Positions 1-7,518 of a stretch of DNA of 17,400 bases are shown piece by piece. Position numbers and translations under genes: made by a program. The notes under the pieces were generated by a model that was given only the letters and a program-made list of their open reading frames with translations, did not search any database and was not told the DNA's origin. Where the stretch lies: contig LDXR01000028.1 in NCBI GenBank assembly GCA_001443495.1, forward strand, positions 1-17,400, in the 5' to 3' direction. Each line of letters starts with the position of its first letter. Within the stretch, counting starts at the first letter, position 1. The stretch comes from a candidate division NC10 bacterium CSP1-5 (lineage in GTDB: Bacteria > Methylomirabilota > Methylomirabilia > Methylomirabilales > CSP1-5).

Positions 1-671
1 TCGGCGATGGCAAAGCCCATCTTGCCGGAGGAGCGGTTGGACAGGTATCGAACGGGGTCGAGCGGCTCCTGGGTCGGCCCAGCGGTCACCAAGACCGTCT
101 CACCTTTGAGATCCCCTTGGCGGTGGAGGAGATCTTCCACCGCCTGGAGAATGGCCGAAAGCTCGGCCAGCCGTCCCCGGCCGATCATCCCCGATGCGAG
201 CTCTCCGAACTCCGGCTCCACAATGGAGACCCCTCGGGCCTTCAGGGTGCCCAGGTTTCCCTGGACCGCGGGATGCGCGTACATCTCCAGATCCATGGCG
301 GGGGCGAGCACGACGGGACAGGTGCTGCTGAGATAGATGTTGGAGAGGAAGTCGTCGGCCAGGCCATGGGCGAATTTGGCGATGGTGTTGGCGGTTGCGG
401 GGGCGACCAGGAGGAGGTCGGCCCGCCCAGCCGAGGCCACATGGCCGATCTGTTTGTCGTACTCAAGAGTGAAGAGGTCGGTCAGGAGGGGGCGCCGGGA
501 CAGCGTCTCGAAGGTGAGGGGGGCGACAAACCGCTGCGCGCTCTCGGTCATCACCACCGTGACGGCCGCCCCTCGCCTCGTGAGCTCCCGCAGAATCTCC
601 ACCGCCTTGTACGCGGCGATGCTCCCGGTCACCCCCAGAATGATCTCTTTCCCTTCCAAGCTCCGCTCCAT
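1..671 (-). CDS. coaBC: CoaBC: phosphopantothenoylcysteine decarboxylase / phosphopantothenate-cysteine ligase, 3' part cut by window edge
   Basis: Bifunctional coenzyme A biosynthesis enzyme: the CoaB part ligates cysteine to 4'-phosphopantothenate and the CoaC flavoprotein part decarboxylates the product to 4'-phosphopantetheine. 223 residues are visible. The flavoprotein domain has GSIAAYK (16-22), the decarboxylase His (H77 in [10 protein letters not shown]), [10 protein letters not shown] (91-100) and [12 protein letters not shown] (123-134). The CoaB domain then begins with [20 protein letters not shown] and SSGKMGF near the edge. Two positions differ from E. coli-type Dfp: Asp127 replaces the catalytic Asn of PAMN, and Ser160 (GELASG) replaces the catalytic Cys of ACG. 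From memory, this Asp/Ser pattern occurs in a natural subgroup, for example in Bacteroidetes, so the gene is not necessarily inactive. The ATG at 669-671 lies 5 bases after the thiD stop, so the two genes are co-transcribed. The C-terminus is outside the window. Confidence 0.95.
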   Translation of the reverse strand, partial: MERSLEGKEIILGVTGSIAAYKAVEILRELTRRGAAVTVVMTESAQRFVAPLTFETLSRRPLLTDLFTLEYDKQIGHVASAGRADLLLVAPATANTIAKFAHGLADDFLSNIYLSSTCPVVLAPAMDLEMYAHPAVQGNLGTLKARGVSIVEPEFGELASGMIGRGRLAELSAILQAVEDLLHRQGDLKGETVLVTAGPTQEPLDPVRYLSNRSSGKMGFAIA

Positions 672-676
672 ATGAC

Positions 677-1480
677 TCAGTCCTCAGTCCTCAGCCCTCG
701 GACCTTCACGAGATGGTTCACCGGACCCTTGCCTTTCCCGATCTTGATCCCTGACGCAATTGCCGCGTGGATGTATCGCTGGGCCGTTTCAACGGCCTCC
801 TTGACCCCATAGGCCTTGGCCAATCCTGCCGCGATGGCCGCGGAAAGAGTGCAGCCGCTGCCATGGGTGTTCTCGGTCAAGATCTTTGGGGCATCCCGGA
901 CCTCAAAGCGTTTTCCGTCGTACAGGACATCGAAGACCCTCGGACCGGCGAGGTGCCCTCCCTTCACCAGCACGTACTGGGGCCCCAGGGCCTTGACGGC
1001 GCGCGCGGCCTCCTTCATCCCGTCGAGATCCTCGATCTTCTCGCCCCAGAGGATCGCGGCTTCGTCGAGATTGGGGGTCACGACCGTGGCCAAGGGAATG
1101 AGGAGCGTCTTCACCGCCTCAACCGCATCCTCGTCGAGGAGGCGATGGCTGGTGGCCGACACCATGACCGGGTCCACCACGAGATTCCGGAGCCGAAACG
1201 CCCCCACCTCGCGGGCGACGGCCCCGACGATCTCCTTCGTAGCTAGCATGCCGGTCTTGCCCGCGTCGGCGCCGATATCCGAGAGGACAGACCGGATCTG
1301 GAGCGTGACGAAGTCGGGGGCAAGGACCTGGACGCCCTGCACCCCGAGGGTGTTCTGCGCGGTGATGGCGGTCAGGACGGACAGGCCATACACCCCGAAG
1401 GCACTGAAGGTCTTGAGATCCGCCTGGATCCCCGCCCCTCCGCCAGAGTCGGAGCCGGCAATGGTGATGGCCCGTCGCAT
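677..1480 (-). CDS. thiD: ThiD: hydroxymethylpyrimidine / phosphomethylpyrimidine kinase
   Basis: Cytoplasmic ribokinase-fold kinase that phosphorylates HMP and HMP-phosphate to HMP-PP, the pyrimidine half of thiamine. The 267 residues match the usual length. Visible motifs are [19 protein letters not shown] at the N-terminus, [13 protein letters not shown] in the middle, [17 protein letters not shown], and the anion-hole/catalytic loop [12 protein letters not shown] with Cys210. The frame stays open upstream to 1609, but the ATG at 1478-1480 is chosen because family homology starts exactly there ([13 protein letters not shown]) and a GGAGAGG ribosome-binding site precedes it. A candidate promoter lies just upstream, so thiD-coaBC can be transcribed independently of mtnA-slt. 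The coaBC start follows 5 bases after the thiD stop. Pairing of thiamine and CoA genes looks like simple housekeeping clustering. Confidence 0.95.
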   Translation of the reverse strand: MRRAITIAGSDSGGGAGIQADLKTFSAFGVYGLSVLTAITAQNTLGVQGVQVLAPDFVTLQIRSVLSDIGADAGKTGMLATKEIVGAVAREVGAFRLRNLVVDPVMVSATSHRLLDEDAVEAVKTLLIPLATVVTPNLDEAAILWGEKIEDLDGMKEAARAVKALGPQYVLVKGGHLAGPRVFDVLYDGKRFEVRDAPKILTENTHGSGCTLSAAIAAGLAKAYGVKEAVETAQRYIHAAIASGIKIGKGKGPVNHLVKVRGLRTED

Positions 1481-1504
1481 CGCGCCTCTCCGTATCTCAG
1501 CACC

Positions 1505-1533
1505 ATTATGCCCGACGACTGAACTGCGCGCAA
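1505..1533 (-). promoter_or_regulatory. Candidate sigma-70-type promoter for thiD-coaBC
   Basis: Read on the minus strand, TTGCGC (1528-1533) is followed by exactly 17 bases and then CATAAT (1505-1510), which matches TATAAT at 5 of 6 positions. The -10 box ends 24 bases before the thiD ATG. The 95-base gap between slt and thiD is the only real gap in this minus-strand gene run, which makes an internal promoter plausible. The -35 match is weak (3 of 6). Confidence 0.45.
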
Positions 1534-1574
1534 GCCTTGTGGCCACCGTACGACGAGGGCGGATTCCGCGCCTC

Positions 1575-3713
1575 CTACGGCCGGCCGTAGAGGGTGCGGT
1601 AACGGTCATAGCTCCCCAGGACCCGTTTCACGTAGCGGCGCGTTTCAGGATAGGGGATCTCTTCGATGAATATCTCTGGGTCCTGGGATGGCTGAAGCGT
1701 ATCGAGCCAGCGTCGGACGACGTGCGGTCCGGCGTTGTAGGAGGCAAGGGTCAGGACCAGATTTCCTCCGAACTCCTCATGGAGCTTGGCCAGGTAGCGG
1801 GTTCCGAGCGCGATGTTGGGAGCGGGGGTGTCGAGGTCCGGGAGGTTCCGAAGATTGTTCTCCTTGGCCACCTGCGCCGCGGTGGCCGGTAAGAGCTGCA
1901 TGAGTCCCCTCGCTCCCGCCCTGGAGAGGGCCTTGGGAGCAAAGGCACTCTCTTCGCGGATGACGGCGATCACCAGATACGGGTCGAGACGGCTCTCGCC
2001 TGCATAGTGATCGACCCATGCCCAGAAGGCCCGAGGGTAAAGAAACGTCCAGAAGGAGGACAGGACCCCGTCCTGTCCGGCCGTCTTGAGCGGGCCGCGA
2101 GCGGCACGCCGTGCGAGGCTGATGCAGCGCTCGAACTGGCTCGCCCGGCTGAGCGCCTCGCAGGCCTCCCGTTGGAGCGGCAGCTCACGGGGGTGCGCCC
2201 TGGCAATCTCCCAGTACTCGTGAGCGGCCTCGTCCCAGAGTCTCAAGAAGGAGAGCTCTCGAGCCTTGGCCACGACCGGGGACGCGGAATTGTCGGGGGG
2301 CAGAAGAGAGTTAACAGATAATCTCGCGGGCTTCAGGGCGAGGCGCTGACGGGCGGCCTGGAGGTAGTACGGGTCGTCGCCCGCCTCCTTGAGCAGTCGG
2401 TGGTACGTCTTGGTGGCGAGGGTCTTATCCCCGAGCTCCTCCAGCATGCGCCCGCGCCAGTAGAGCGCCTGGGCCTTGAGGGGCGATTGGGGGTACTTCT
2501 CCAGGAGGTGCGACAGTTCATGAACGGCCGGCGGGAGCTTTCCCTGGCGATAGAGCAGCCACGCGCGCTGCCAGCGTGCGGTGTCGCCGAGATTCTCATT
2601 GGGATACAGGCGAAGCAGGCGGGCGTAGGCCTCCAGCGCCGGGTCCTCCTCCCGCCGCTCTTCGTAGTTTAGGCCGATCAGATGCAGGGCGTCAGCGGCC
2701 AGATGGCTCCCGGGGAATAGAGCAGGGATGCGCTCCAAAGTGGCGATCGCCTGGAACGTGTCGCCCGATCGGAAGAAAGCCCTTCCCACCAGGAGCAGCG
2801 CCTCTGCCTGAAGGGCAGAGGGTTCGGTCGATTCGGTGAGCGGATGGAGCGTGGTGATGGCCTGGGCATACTCCTTGAGGGCGAACTGGCTTCGCCCCAG
2901 AAGGAGACGCACCTCTCCGTTCTCAGGGTGACCCTTGAGGAGTGGGGTCAGGGCCGCGACTGCGTCGCGGTACCTGTCTGCCTGGAAGAGGGCCCTCGCC
3001 CGGAGCAGGCGGTCTTCGGCAGTGATGGTGACGAGATCCGGATTCGCCAGGAGGAGGCGCTCTGCCTCGACGGCCATGGGGTCGGCCGGGAAGCTGATAT
3101 ACAGGCGCTTGAGGAGGGGCACAGCCTCCTGCGGACGCTCGAGTGTCAAGAGCAGCTTGCCGAGAAGCAGGGAGGCCTGAGAGGCCAGGGGCGATGCCGG
3201 ATACCGATCCAGAAAGGCGAGCAAGGTTCTTCTGGCGTCCTCGGGCTGCTGTATCTCTAGATAGGTCATGCCGAGTTGGAAGTGGGCCTCTTCGGCGAGG
3301 CGGCTATTCGGGTACCGGGCAAGGAGGCGGGACAGGAGGGCAGTACTTTTGTCCGGGTCTTGGAGGGCGTGGGCCGCCTTGGCGGCGTAAAAGGTCGCGT
3401 AGTCGGCCAGGAGGTCGTACTCTGCCGCCGCCTGCTCGAGCAGGGCAAGGGCCTCGGCCGGTTGTTGGGTCTTGAGAAGGCAGAACCCGGTGATGAAGCT
3501 CACGCGATGCCGGATCGCGTCGGGCGGCGGCTGTGGAATCGCTTGCAGTGCCCCGAGCGCCGCAGGGCAGCCGTTCGCTTCCAGGGTCATCAGGGCCTGG
3601 CTGAAGCCGGGTGGAAGATCGGCGGTGGATGCGTGCACGGGCCCGGGGAAGAAGCCAATGAGGACAAGGCAGACCTTCCAGCGGCCTGCCCGCACTGTTG
3701 CCCGTTTTCTCAT
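1575..3713 (-). CDS. slt: Soluble lytic murein transglycosylase with TPR repeats (Slt family)
   Basis: Periplasmic peptidoglycan-cleaving lytic transglycosylase: it cuts the MurNAc-GlcNAc bond and leaves a 1,6-anhydroMurNAc end. The 712 residues start with a basic stretch (MRKRATVRAGRWK), then a hydrophobic core (VCLVLIGFF) and a likely signal-peptidase site after PVHA. Roughly residues 35-460 are repeated TPR/TolA-like helices, with many copies of spacing such as FQLGMTYLEIQQPEDA and RYPNSRLAEEA, forming the superhelical scaffold typical of the family. The catalytic domain lies at about 565-705: AVIREESAFAPKALSRAGA with catalytic Glu588, GLMQLLPATA, LGTRYLA and LASYNAGPHVVRRW. The ATG at 3711-3713 overlaps the mtnA TGA as ATGA, implying translational coupling. 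No functional link with methionine salvage is evident. Confidence 0.95.
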   Translation of the reverse strand: MRKRATVRAGRWKVCLVLIGFFPGPVHASTADLPPGFSQALMTLEANGCPAALGALQAIPQPPPDAIRHRVSFITGFCLLKTQQPAEALALLEQAAAEYDLLADYATFYAAKAAHALQDPDKSTALLSRLLARYPNSRLAEEAHFQLGMTYLEIQQPEDARRTLLAFLDRYPASPLASQASLLLGKLLLTLERPQEAVPLLKRLYISFPADPMAVEAERLLLANPDLVTITAEDRLLRARALFQADRYRDAVAALTPLLKGHPENGEVRLLLGRSQFALKEYAQAITTLHPLTESTEPSALQAEALLLVGRAFFRSGDTFQAIATLERIPALFPGSHLAADALHLIGLNYEERREEDPALEAYARLLRLYPNENLGDTARWQRAWLLYRQGKLPPAVHELSHLLEKYPQSPLKAQALYWRGRMLEELGDKTLATKTYHRLLKEAGDDPYYLQAARQRLALKPARLSVNSLLPPDNSASPVVAKARELSFLRLWDEAAHEYWEIARAHPRELPLQREACEALSRASQFERCISLARRAARGPLKTAGQDGVLSSFWTFLYPRAFWAWVDHYAGESRLDPYLVIAVIREESAFAPKALSRAGARGLMQLLPATAAQVAKENNLRNLPDLDTPAPNIALGTRYLAKLHEEFGGNLVLTLASYNAGPHVVRRWLDTLQPSQDPEIFIEEIPYPETRRYVKRVLGSYDRYRTLYGRP

Positions 3714-4786
3714 GGCTCGCTGCTATCGCCGGGCGGAGAAGATCCGCGGAGGGTCTCGATGGCCCGGGCGAGCGGGGGATAGAGCACCCCTCGGTCGGTG
3801 ATGAGGGCACTCACCAGTGCTGCCGGCGTGACGTCGAAGGCAGGGTTGGACGCCGGGAAGCCCTCGGGAGCAATCGGAATCCCTGCGATGGTTGTGATCT
3901 CCTGGGGAGCCCGCTCTTCAATAGGAATCTGGTCGCCGGTGGCCAAAGCGAGATCCACGGTGGAAAAGGGGGCCGCGACGTAGAACGGCACCTGATGGTA
4001 CCGGCAGAGGATCGCCAGCGTGTACGTCCCGATCTTGTTCGCCACATCCCCGTTCATGGCGATCCGATCGGCCCCCACGATCACCGCCTGCACCTCGCCG
4101 CGCCGCATGAAATCGCCGGCCATGCTGTCGGTGATGAGGCGGGAGGGGATTCCCAATCGGGTGAGCTCCCAGGCGGTGAGGCGGGCCCCCTGCAGCACCG
4201 GCCGCGTTTCATCCACGAGGACCTGAATCTGTTTCCCCCGTTCCCAGGCAGCGCGGATGACTCCCAGCGCCGTCCCGTAGCCGACCGTTGCCAGCGCGCC
4301 CGTGTTGCAGTGGGTGAGAATGGTGTCGCCGTCTTTGATGAGCTGCTGGCCGTGCGCCCCCATCGCGCGGTTACAGGCGAGATCCTCCTGATGCATCGTG
4401 ATGGCTTCCTCGACCAGGCACCGTTTCAGGGCGGGCAGAGAGAGGTCACGGTGCTTCTCGGCCACGGTCAGGATCCGCTCCAACCCCCAGAAGAGGTTTC
4501 TCGCCGTCGGACGCGTTCGGGCCAGCATAGCAGCAACCTCTTTGAGGTCGCGGAGGAAGGAAGCGACATCGGTAGCCTGGAGTCTCTGAGCCCCCAGGGC
4601 CAGTCCCATCGCTGCGGCCACCCCAAGCGCCGGGGCCCCTCGGATGCGGAGATTTCTGATTGCCTCCGCCACCGCCTCTGCGTCGCGGCACTCGACGTAG
4701 ACCTCTTCGCGGGGGAGGCGGGTCTGGTCGAGGAGCCGGACTCCCCCCTCGGGCAGCCACGTGAGCGTCTGAATCTCTTGGATCAC
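3710..4786 (-). CDS. mtnA: MtnA: S-methyl-5-thioribose-1-phosphate isomerase
   Basis: Methionine-salvage isomerase converting methylthioribose-1-phosphate to methylthioribulose-1-phosphate; fold shared with eIF2B-alpha. With the GTG start chosen here the protein has 358 residues. Motifs: LDQTRLP and YVEC near the N-terminus, NLRIRGAPALGVAAA, THCNTGALATVGYGTALG with catalytic Cys160, DETRPVLQGARLT, LITDSMAG, and IVGADRIAMNGDVANKIGT with catalytic Asp240. Those are the numbers I recall for the B. subtilis enzyme. The frame is open to a TTG at 4832-4834, but that TTG is itself the -35 hexamer of a good promoter, and family homology begins at IQEIQTLTW. The GTG at 4784-4786 has AGGGG about five bases upstream. 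No other methionine-salvage gene (mtnK, mtnP, mtnB) is visible. slt follows with an ATGA overlap. Confidence 0.95.
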   Translation of the reverse strand: MIQEIQTLTWLPEGGVRLLDQTRLPREEVYVECRDAEAVAEAIRNLRIRGAPALGVAAAMGLALGAQRLQATDVASFLRDLKEVAAMLARTRPTARNLFWGLERILTVAEKHRDLSLPALKRCLVEEAITMHQEDLACNRAMGAHGQQLIKDGDTILTHCNTGALATVGYGTALGVIRAAWERGKQIQVLVDETRPVLQGARLTAWELTRLGIPSRLITDSMAGDFMRRGEVQAVIVGADRIAMNGDVANKIGTYTLAILCRYHQVPFYVAAPFSTVDLALATGDQIPIEERAPQEITTIAGIPIAPEGFPASNPAFDVTPAALVSALITDRGVLYPPLARAIETLRGSSPPGDSSEP

Positions 4787-4806
4787 ACCTTCCCCTTTCG
4801 GACCAT

Positions 4807-4834
4807 ACAGTAGCAGTCCCCCCTTCACTGTCAA
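4807..4834 (-). promoter_or_regulatory. Candidate sigma-70-type promoter for mtnA-slt
   Basis: On the minus strand a perfect TTGACA (4829-4834) is followed by 16 bases and TACTGT (4807-4812; 3 of 6 matches to TATAAT). The -10 box ends 20 bases before the GTG start at 4786. The site lies inside the longest possible open frame, which argues that the extra 16 residues of that frame are not translated. Confidence 0.5.
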
Positions 4835-4980
4835 CGGAAATATGCCCTCGTCTCCGGAGTGCCTCGAAAGGCCTTCACCATCTCCGTTCTGGTGCAGTTT
4901 TTCCGGTCACTCGGTCGGGTCTTCGTGATCCATCCGGTCCTCTATCTGCATAAGGCATTGATTCAAAAGGAACATCATCC

Positions 4981-4996
4981 TGGCACGCTCCTTGCC
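4981..4996 (+). promoter_or_regulatory. Sigma-54-type (-24/-12) promoter upstream of the 43-residue microprotein
   Basis: TGGCACGCTCCTTGCC matches the sigma-54 consensus TGGCAC-N5-TTGCW at all positions except the last W (C here). The GG and GC dinucleotides are separated by the required 10 bases. Transcription would start near 5007, leaving about 60 bases of leader before the ATG at 5068. The element also forms an inverted repeat TGGCA-N7-TGCCA, so a fortuitous palindrome or another binding site is possible. The minus-strand match is weaker. No clear paired enhancer (bEBP) site was found upstream. Confidence 0.6.
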
Positions 4997-5002
4997 ACAG
5001 AA

Positions 5003-5020
5003 GCCTACGAACCCTTAGGC
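5003..5020 (+). other. Small stem-loop in the leader of the microprotein gene
   Basis: GCCTA (5003-5007) and TAGGC (5016-5020) can pair around an 8-base loop, starting about where the sigma-54 transcript would begin. Five base pairs is short; it may stabilise the 5' end of the transcript or mean nothing. Confidence 0.25.
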
Positions 5021-5067
5021 GGTCTCAAGCATAAACAAGCTGGGAGGGGGGGAAGGAAGAAGGAAGG

Positions 5068-5199
5068 ATGGAAGGTTTGTACTATAAAGTGATCTGGAGC
5101 ATTCTGCTCTTCCCGTGGTCCCTCGTGGGCCTGATGGTCCTGGGGGCCCTGCGGCAAAACCGCCGGAAGGCCCACGCGCGCGTCCAGAGCCGCCCGTAG
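5068..5199 (+). CDS. 43-residue single-pass membrane microprotein, unknown function
   Basis: Not recognised as any named family. ATG at 5068-5070 to TAG at 5197-5199. The layout is a short polar head (MEGLYYK), one hydrophobic helix of about 21 residues (8-28, containing WSILLFPWSLVGL) and a strongly basic tail (RQNRRKAHARVQSRP), so it is probably anchored with the tail in the cytoplasm by the positive-inside rule. A purine-rich ribosome-binding region (GGAAGGAAGAAGGAAGG) runs directly up to the ATG. Support for reality: a sigma-54-type promoter 71 bases upstream, a strong terminator starting 6 bases after the stop, and a coherent membrane-protein composition. The gene stands alone between divergent mtnA and convergent groEL. 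No conserved motif could be named. Confidence 0.65.
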   Translation: MEGLYYKVIWSILLFPWSLVGLMVLGALRQNRRKAHARVQSRP

Positions 5200-5205
5200 A
5201 GATGC

Positions 5206-5237
5206 AAAAACCCCCAGGGGGCGTCCTGGGGGTTTTT
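5206..5237. terminator. Strong bidirectional intrinsic terminator
   Basis: A perfect 13-base-pair inverted repeat, AAAAACCCCCAGG (5206-5218) and CCTGGGGGTTTTT (5225-5237), encloses a 6-base loop (GGGCGT). Each strand gives a GC-rich stem ending in five T's, so it can stop transcription from the microprotein gene (stop at 5199) and from groEL, whose stop lies 40 bases away on the other side. Confidence 0.9.
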
Positions 5238-5277
5238 GGCGAAAAGGATCGGGTCGGCAGAGCGGTATTCGCGCCGA

Positions 5278-6909
5278 TTAATACATGTCACCCATTCCGC
5301 CGCCGGGGCCGGGCATCGGCGCCTTCTCCTTCTTCTCTGGAATCTCAGTGACGAGGGCCTCCGTCGTCACCATCAACCCCGCAATGCTCGAGGCGTTCTG
5401 CAGGGCAATCCTGGTGACCTTGGTCGGATCGATGATCCCCGCCTCCACGAGATCCTCGTATTGCTCGGTCTCCGCATTGAAGCCGTAGGCGCCGCTCTTT
5501 TCGAGAACCTTCTGGACGACAATGGAGCCTTCGGCCCCGGCGTTCTCGGCAATCTGTCGGATCGGCTCCTCGAGGGCGCGCCGGATGATGTCGACGCCAA
5601 CCTTCTCGTCCCCGTGCAGCTTGAGGGTATCCAAGGCCTTCCGGGCTCTGAGATAGGCCACGCCCCCACCGGCGACGATCCCTTCCTCGACCGCCGCGCG
5701 CGTGGCATTCAGGGCATCCTCGACTCGAGCCTTCCTCTCTTTCATTTCGACCTCGGTCGCCGCCCCCACCTTGATGACGGCCACGCCGCCGGCCAGCTTG
5801 GCCAACCGCTCCTGGAGCTTTTCGCGGTCGTAGTCCGAGGTGGTGTCCTCGATCTGGGTCCGGAGCTGCTTGATGCGCCCCTCGATGACCTTGGGGTCGC
5901 CCGCCCCCTCGATGATGGTGGTGTTCTCCTTGTCGATGATCACCTTCTTACAACGCCCGAGATCCTCCAGACGGATGTTCTCCAGCTTGATTCCGAGCTC
6001 CTCGGCGATCAACTCGCCGCGGGTCAGGACGGCGATGTCTTTGAGCATCTCCTTTCGGCGCTCGCCAAACCCCGGGGCCTTGACCGCCGAGGCGCTCAAC
6101 GTTCCCCGCAGCTTATTGACGACCAACGTCGCCAGGGCCTCCCCCTCGACGTCCTCGGCGATGATCACGAGAGGTCTGCTCAGCTTGGCGATCTGTTCCA
6201 GCACCGGGAGGAGATCTCGCATGTTCGAGATCTTCTTCTCATGAATCAGGAGGTAGGGGTTTTCGAGGACGCACTCCATCCGCTCGGGGTCCGTGACGAA
6301 GTAGGGGCTGAGGTAGCCCCGATCGAACTGCATCCCCTCGACCACCTCCAGGTTGGTCTCCATCACCTTGGCCTCTTCGACGGTGATGACCCCGTCCTTG
6401 CCGACCTTCTCCATGGCCTCGGCGATGAGGTTCCCAATGGTCGCATCGTTGTTGGCCGAGATGGTCGCCACCTGGGAGATCTCTTTCTTCCCCTTGGTCG
6501 CGATACTGAGCTTCTTGAGTTCGGCCACCACCACCTCGACCGCCTTGTCAATCCCCCGCTTCAGGGCCATCGGATTGGCCCCGGCGGTCACGTTCTTGTG
6601 CCCCTCCCGATAGATGGCTTCGGCGAGCACCGTGGCGGTGGTGGTTCCATCCCCCGCCACGTCCGAGGTCTTGGAGGCCACCTCTTTCACCATCTGGGCC
6701 CCCATGTTCTCGAAGGGGTCCTCCAGCTCGATCTCTTTGGCCACCGTGACCCCGTCCTTGGTAATGGTCGGTGCGCCCCACTTCTTATCCAGGACGACAT
6801 TGCGCCCCTTGGGGCCCAGGGTCGCCTTGACGGCCTTGGCCAGCTTGTCTATGCCTTTCATCGTCGCCCGTCGCGCCTCTTCATCGTACAAAATCTGTTT
6901 TGCCGGCAT
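5278..6909 (-). CDS. groL: GroEL chaperonin (Hsp60)
   Basis: ATP-driven double-ring chaperonin that folds cytosolic proteins together with GroES. The 543 residues match the family. Landmarks: [37 protein letters not shown], the ATP-binding loop [14 protein letters not shown], the apical domain with [13 protein letters not shown], and [16 protein letters not shown]. It ends in a short Gly/Met tail (GGGMGDMY) rather than a long run of GGM repeats. The frame stays open upstream to 7029 through groES, but the ATG at 6907-6909 starts the family sequence ([13 protein letters not shown]) and has GGAGG five bases before it. It lies 31 bases downstream of groES in the same operon and ends 40 bases before the shared terminator. 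Confidence 0.98.
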   Translation of the reverse strand: MPAKQILYDEEARRATMKGIDKLAKAVKATLGPKGRNVVLDKKWGAPTITKDGVTVAKEIELEDPFENMGAQMVKEVASKTSDVAGDGTTTATVLAEAIYREGHKNVTAGANPMALKRGIDKAVEVVVAELKKLSIATKGKKEISQVATISANNDATIGNLIAEAMEKVGKDGVITVEEAKVMETNLEVVEGMQFDRGYLSPYFVTDPERMECVLENPYLLIHEKKISNMRDLLPVLEQIAKLSRPLVIIAEDVEGEALATLVVNKLRGTLSASAVKAPGFGERRKEMLKDIAVLTRGELIAEELGIKLENIRLEDLGRCKKVIIDKENTTIIEGAGDPKVIEGRIKQLRTQIEDTTSDYDREKLQERLAKLAGGVAVIKVGAATEVEMKERKARVEDALNATRAAVEEGIVAGGGVAYLRARKALDTLKLHGDEKVGVDIIRRALEEPIRQIAENAGAEGSIVVQKVLEKSGAYGFNAETEQYEDLVEAGIIDPTKVTRIALQNASSIAGLMVTTEALVTEIPEKKEKAPMPGPGGGMGDMY

Positions 6910-6940
6910 TGATGCCTCCCTCCTCTCCCGGGACCTCTGT

Positions 6941-7234
6941 TCACTTGAGAATTGCGAGGATTTCGCTGTCTCGCACGAAGAGATATTCTTCGTCGTCGAT
7001 GCGAACCTCGCTGCCGGAGTATTTTCCAAAGAGGATCTTGCTTCCGACCTTTACATCGATGGGGATGCGCTTCCCCTCATCGGTGACCTTGCCGGGCCCG
7101 ACGGCGATCACCTCCCCTTCCTGGGGCCTCTCTTTCGCCGTGTCGGGAATGATGATTCCGCCCTTCTTGACCTCCTTCTCTTCGAAACGCCTGACCAGGA
7201 TATAATCGTGCAGCGGTTGAATCCTCACGGCCAT
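6941..7234 (-). CDS. groS: GroES co-chaperonin (Hsp10)
   Basis: Heptameric lid of the GroEL chamber. The 97 residues match the usual length. Visible features are [30 protein letters not shown] split across the N-terminal strand and mobile loop (the part around [12 protein letters not shown]), the roof-loop region, [11 protein letters not shown], and the C-terminal [12 protein letters not shown] and [20 protein letters not shown] at 7232-7234 preceded by AGGAGGGGGGAAGGG. First gene of the groES-groEL operon, directly behind a CIRCE operator. Confidence 0.98.
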   Translation of the reverse strand: MAVRIQPLHDYILVRRFEEKEVKKGGIIIPDTAKERPQEGEVIAVGPGKVTDEGKRIPIDVKVGSKILFGKYSGSEVRIDDEEYLFVRDSEILAILK

Positions 7235-7279
7235 CCCTTCCCCCCTCCTTCTGCGGTTGAGGTCCCTTCTTAGCGCCTG

Positions 7280-7306
7280 TTAGCACTCAACTAACGTGAG
7301 TGCTAA
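7280..7306. promoter_or_regulatory. CIRCE operator (HrcA repressor site)
   Basis: TTAGCACTC (7280-7288), 9-base spacer, GAGTGCTAA (7298-7306): a perfect match to the CIRCE consensus, and the repeat extends by one more G:C pair on each side. HrcA bound here represses groESL until heat or protein-folding stress. It lies 45 bases upstream of groES. No hrcA gene is in the window. Confidence 0.97.
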
Positions 7307-7314
7307 CAGCCTGT

Positions 7315-7343
7315 ACGTTAATCGACCGCCAATCCTTATGCAA
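7315..7343 (-). promoter_or_regulatory. Candidate groESL promoter
   Basis: On the minus strand TTGCAT (7338-7343), 17 bases, TAACGT (7315-7320). Each hexamer matches the vegetative consensus at only 3 positions, but the predicted transcription start (about 7308) puts CIRCE at the very beginning of the transcript, the usual position for that operator. Confidence 0.4.
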
Positions 7344-7414
7344 GGTGTATCTTGGCCTGATTCCTGAAATGTTTCGCATGGAAACGACGAAAATAAAACA
7401 TACGTTCTTTTTTC

Positions 7415-7433
7415 TACGAAATTCTTACGAAAT
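7415..7433. repeat. Short direct repeat TACGAAAT x2, 11-base period
   Basis: TACGAAAT occurs at 7415-7422 and 7426-7433, one helical turn apart, within an unusually AT-rich stretch (about 7360-7470) between groES and alr and about 40 bases upstream of the alr -35 box. It could be a tandem binding site for an activator or simply an AT-rich upstream element. Confidence 0.35.
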
Positions 7434-7472
7434 CGTTGTTTATCTCGATAAATTGCCATTCAAGATAGCCCG

Positions 7473-7501
7473 TTGCGAGATAGAGGCGGTCCTGGTATCA
7501 T
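7473..7501 (+). promoter_or_regulatory. Sigma-70-type promoter for alr
   Basis: TTGCGA (7473-7478; 4 of 6), exactly 17 bases, TATCAT (7496-7501; 5 of 6). The predicted transcript starts near 7508, giving a leader of only about 11 bases that still includes the AAGGTG ribosome-binding site. Confidence 0.6.
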
Positions 7502-7518
7502 CCCCAAGAAGGTGTCCC

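Noticed and set aside
4859-5092. 77-codon GTG-initiated plus-strand frame between mtnA and groEL
   Set aside because: It runs through the sigma-54-type promoter, overlaps the better-supported 43-residue gene in another frame, and has no ribosome-binding site.
5236-6912. 558-codon plus-strand open frame
   Set aside because: Exact antisense shadow of groEL; composition (many D, L, H, G) is the usual mirror of a high-GC gene.
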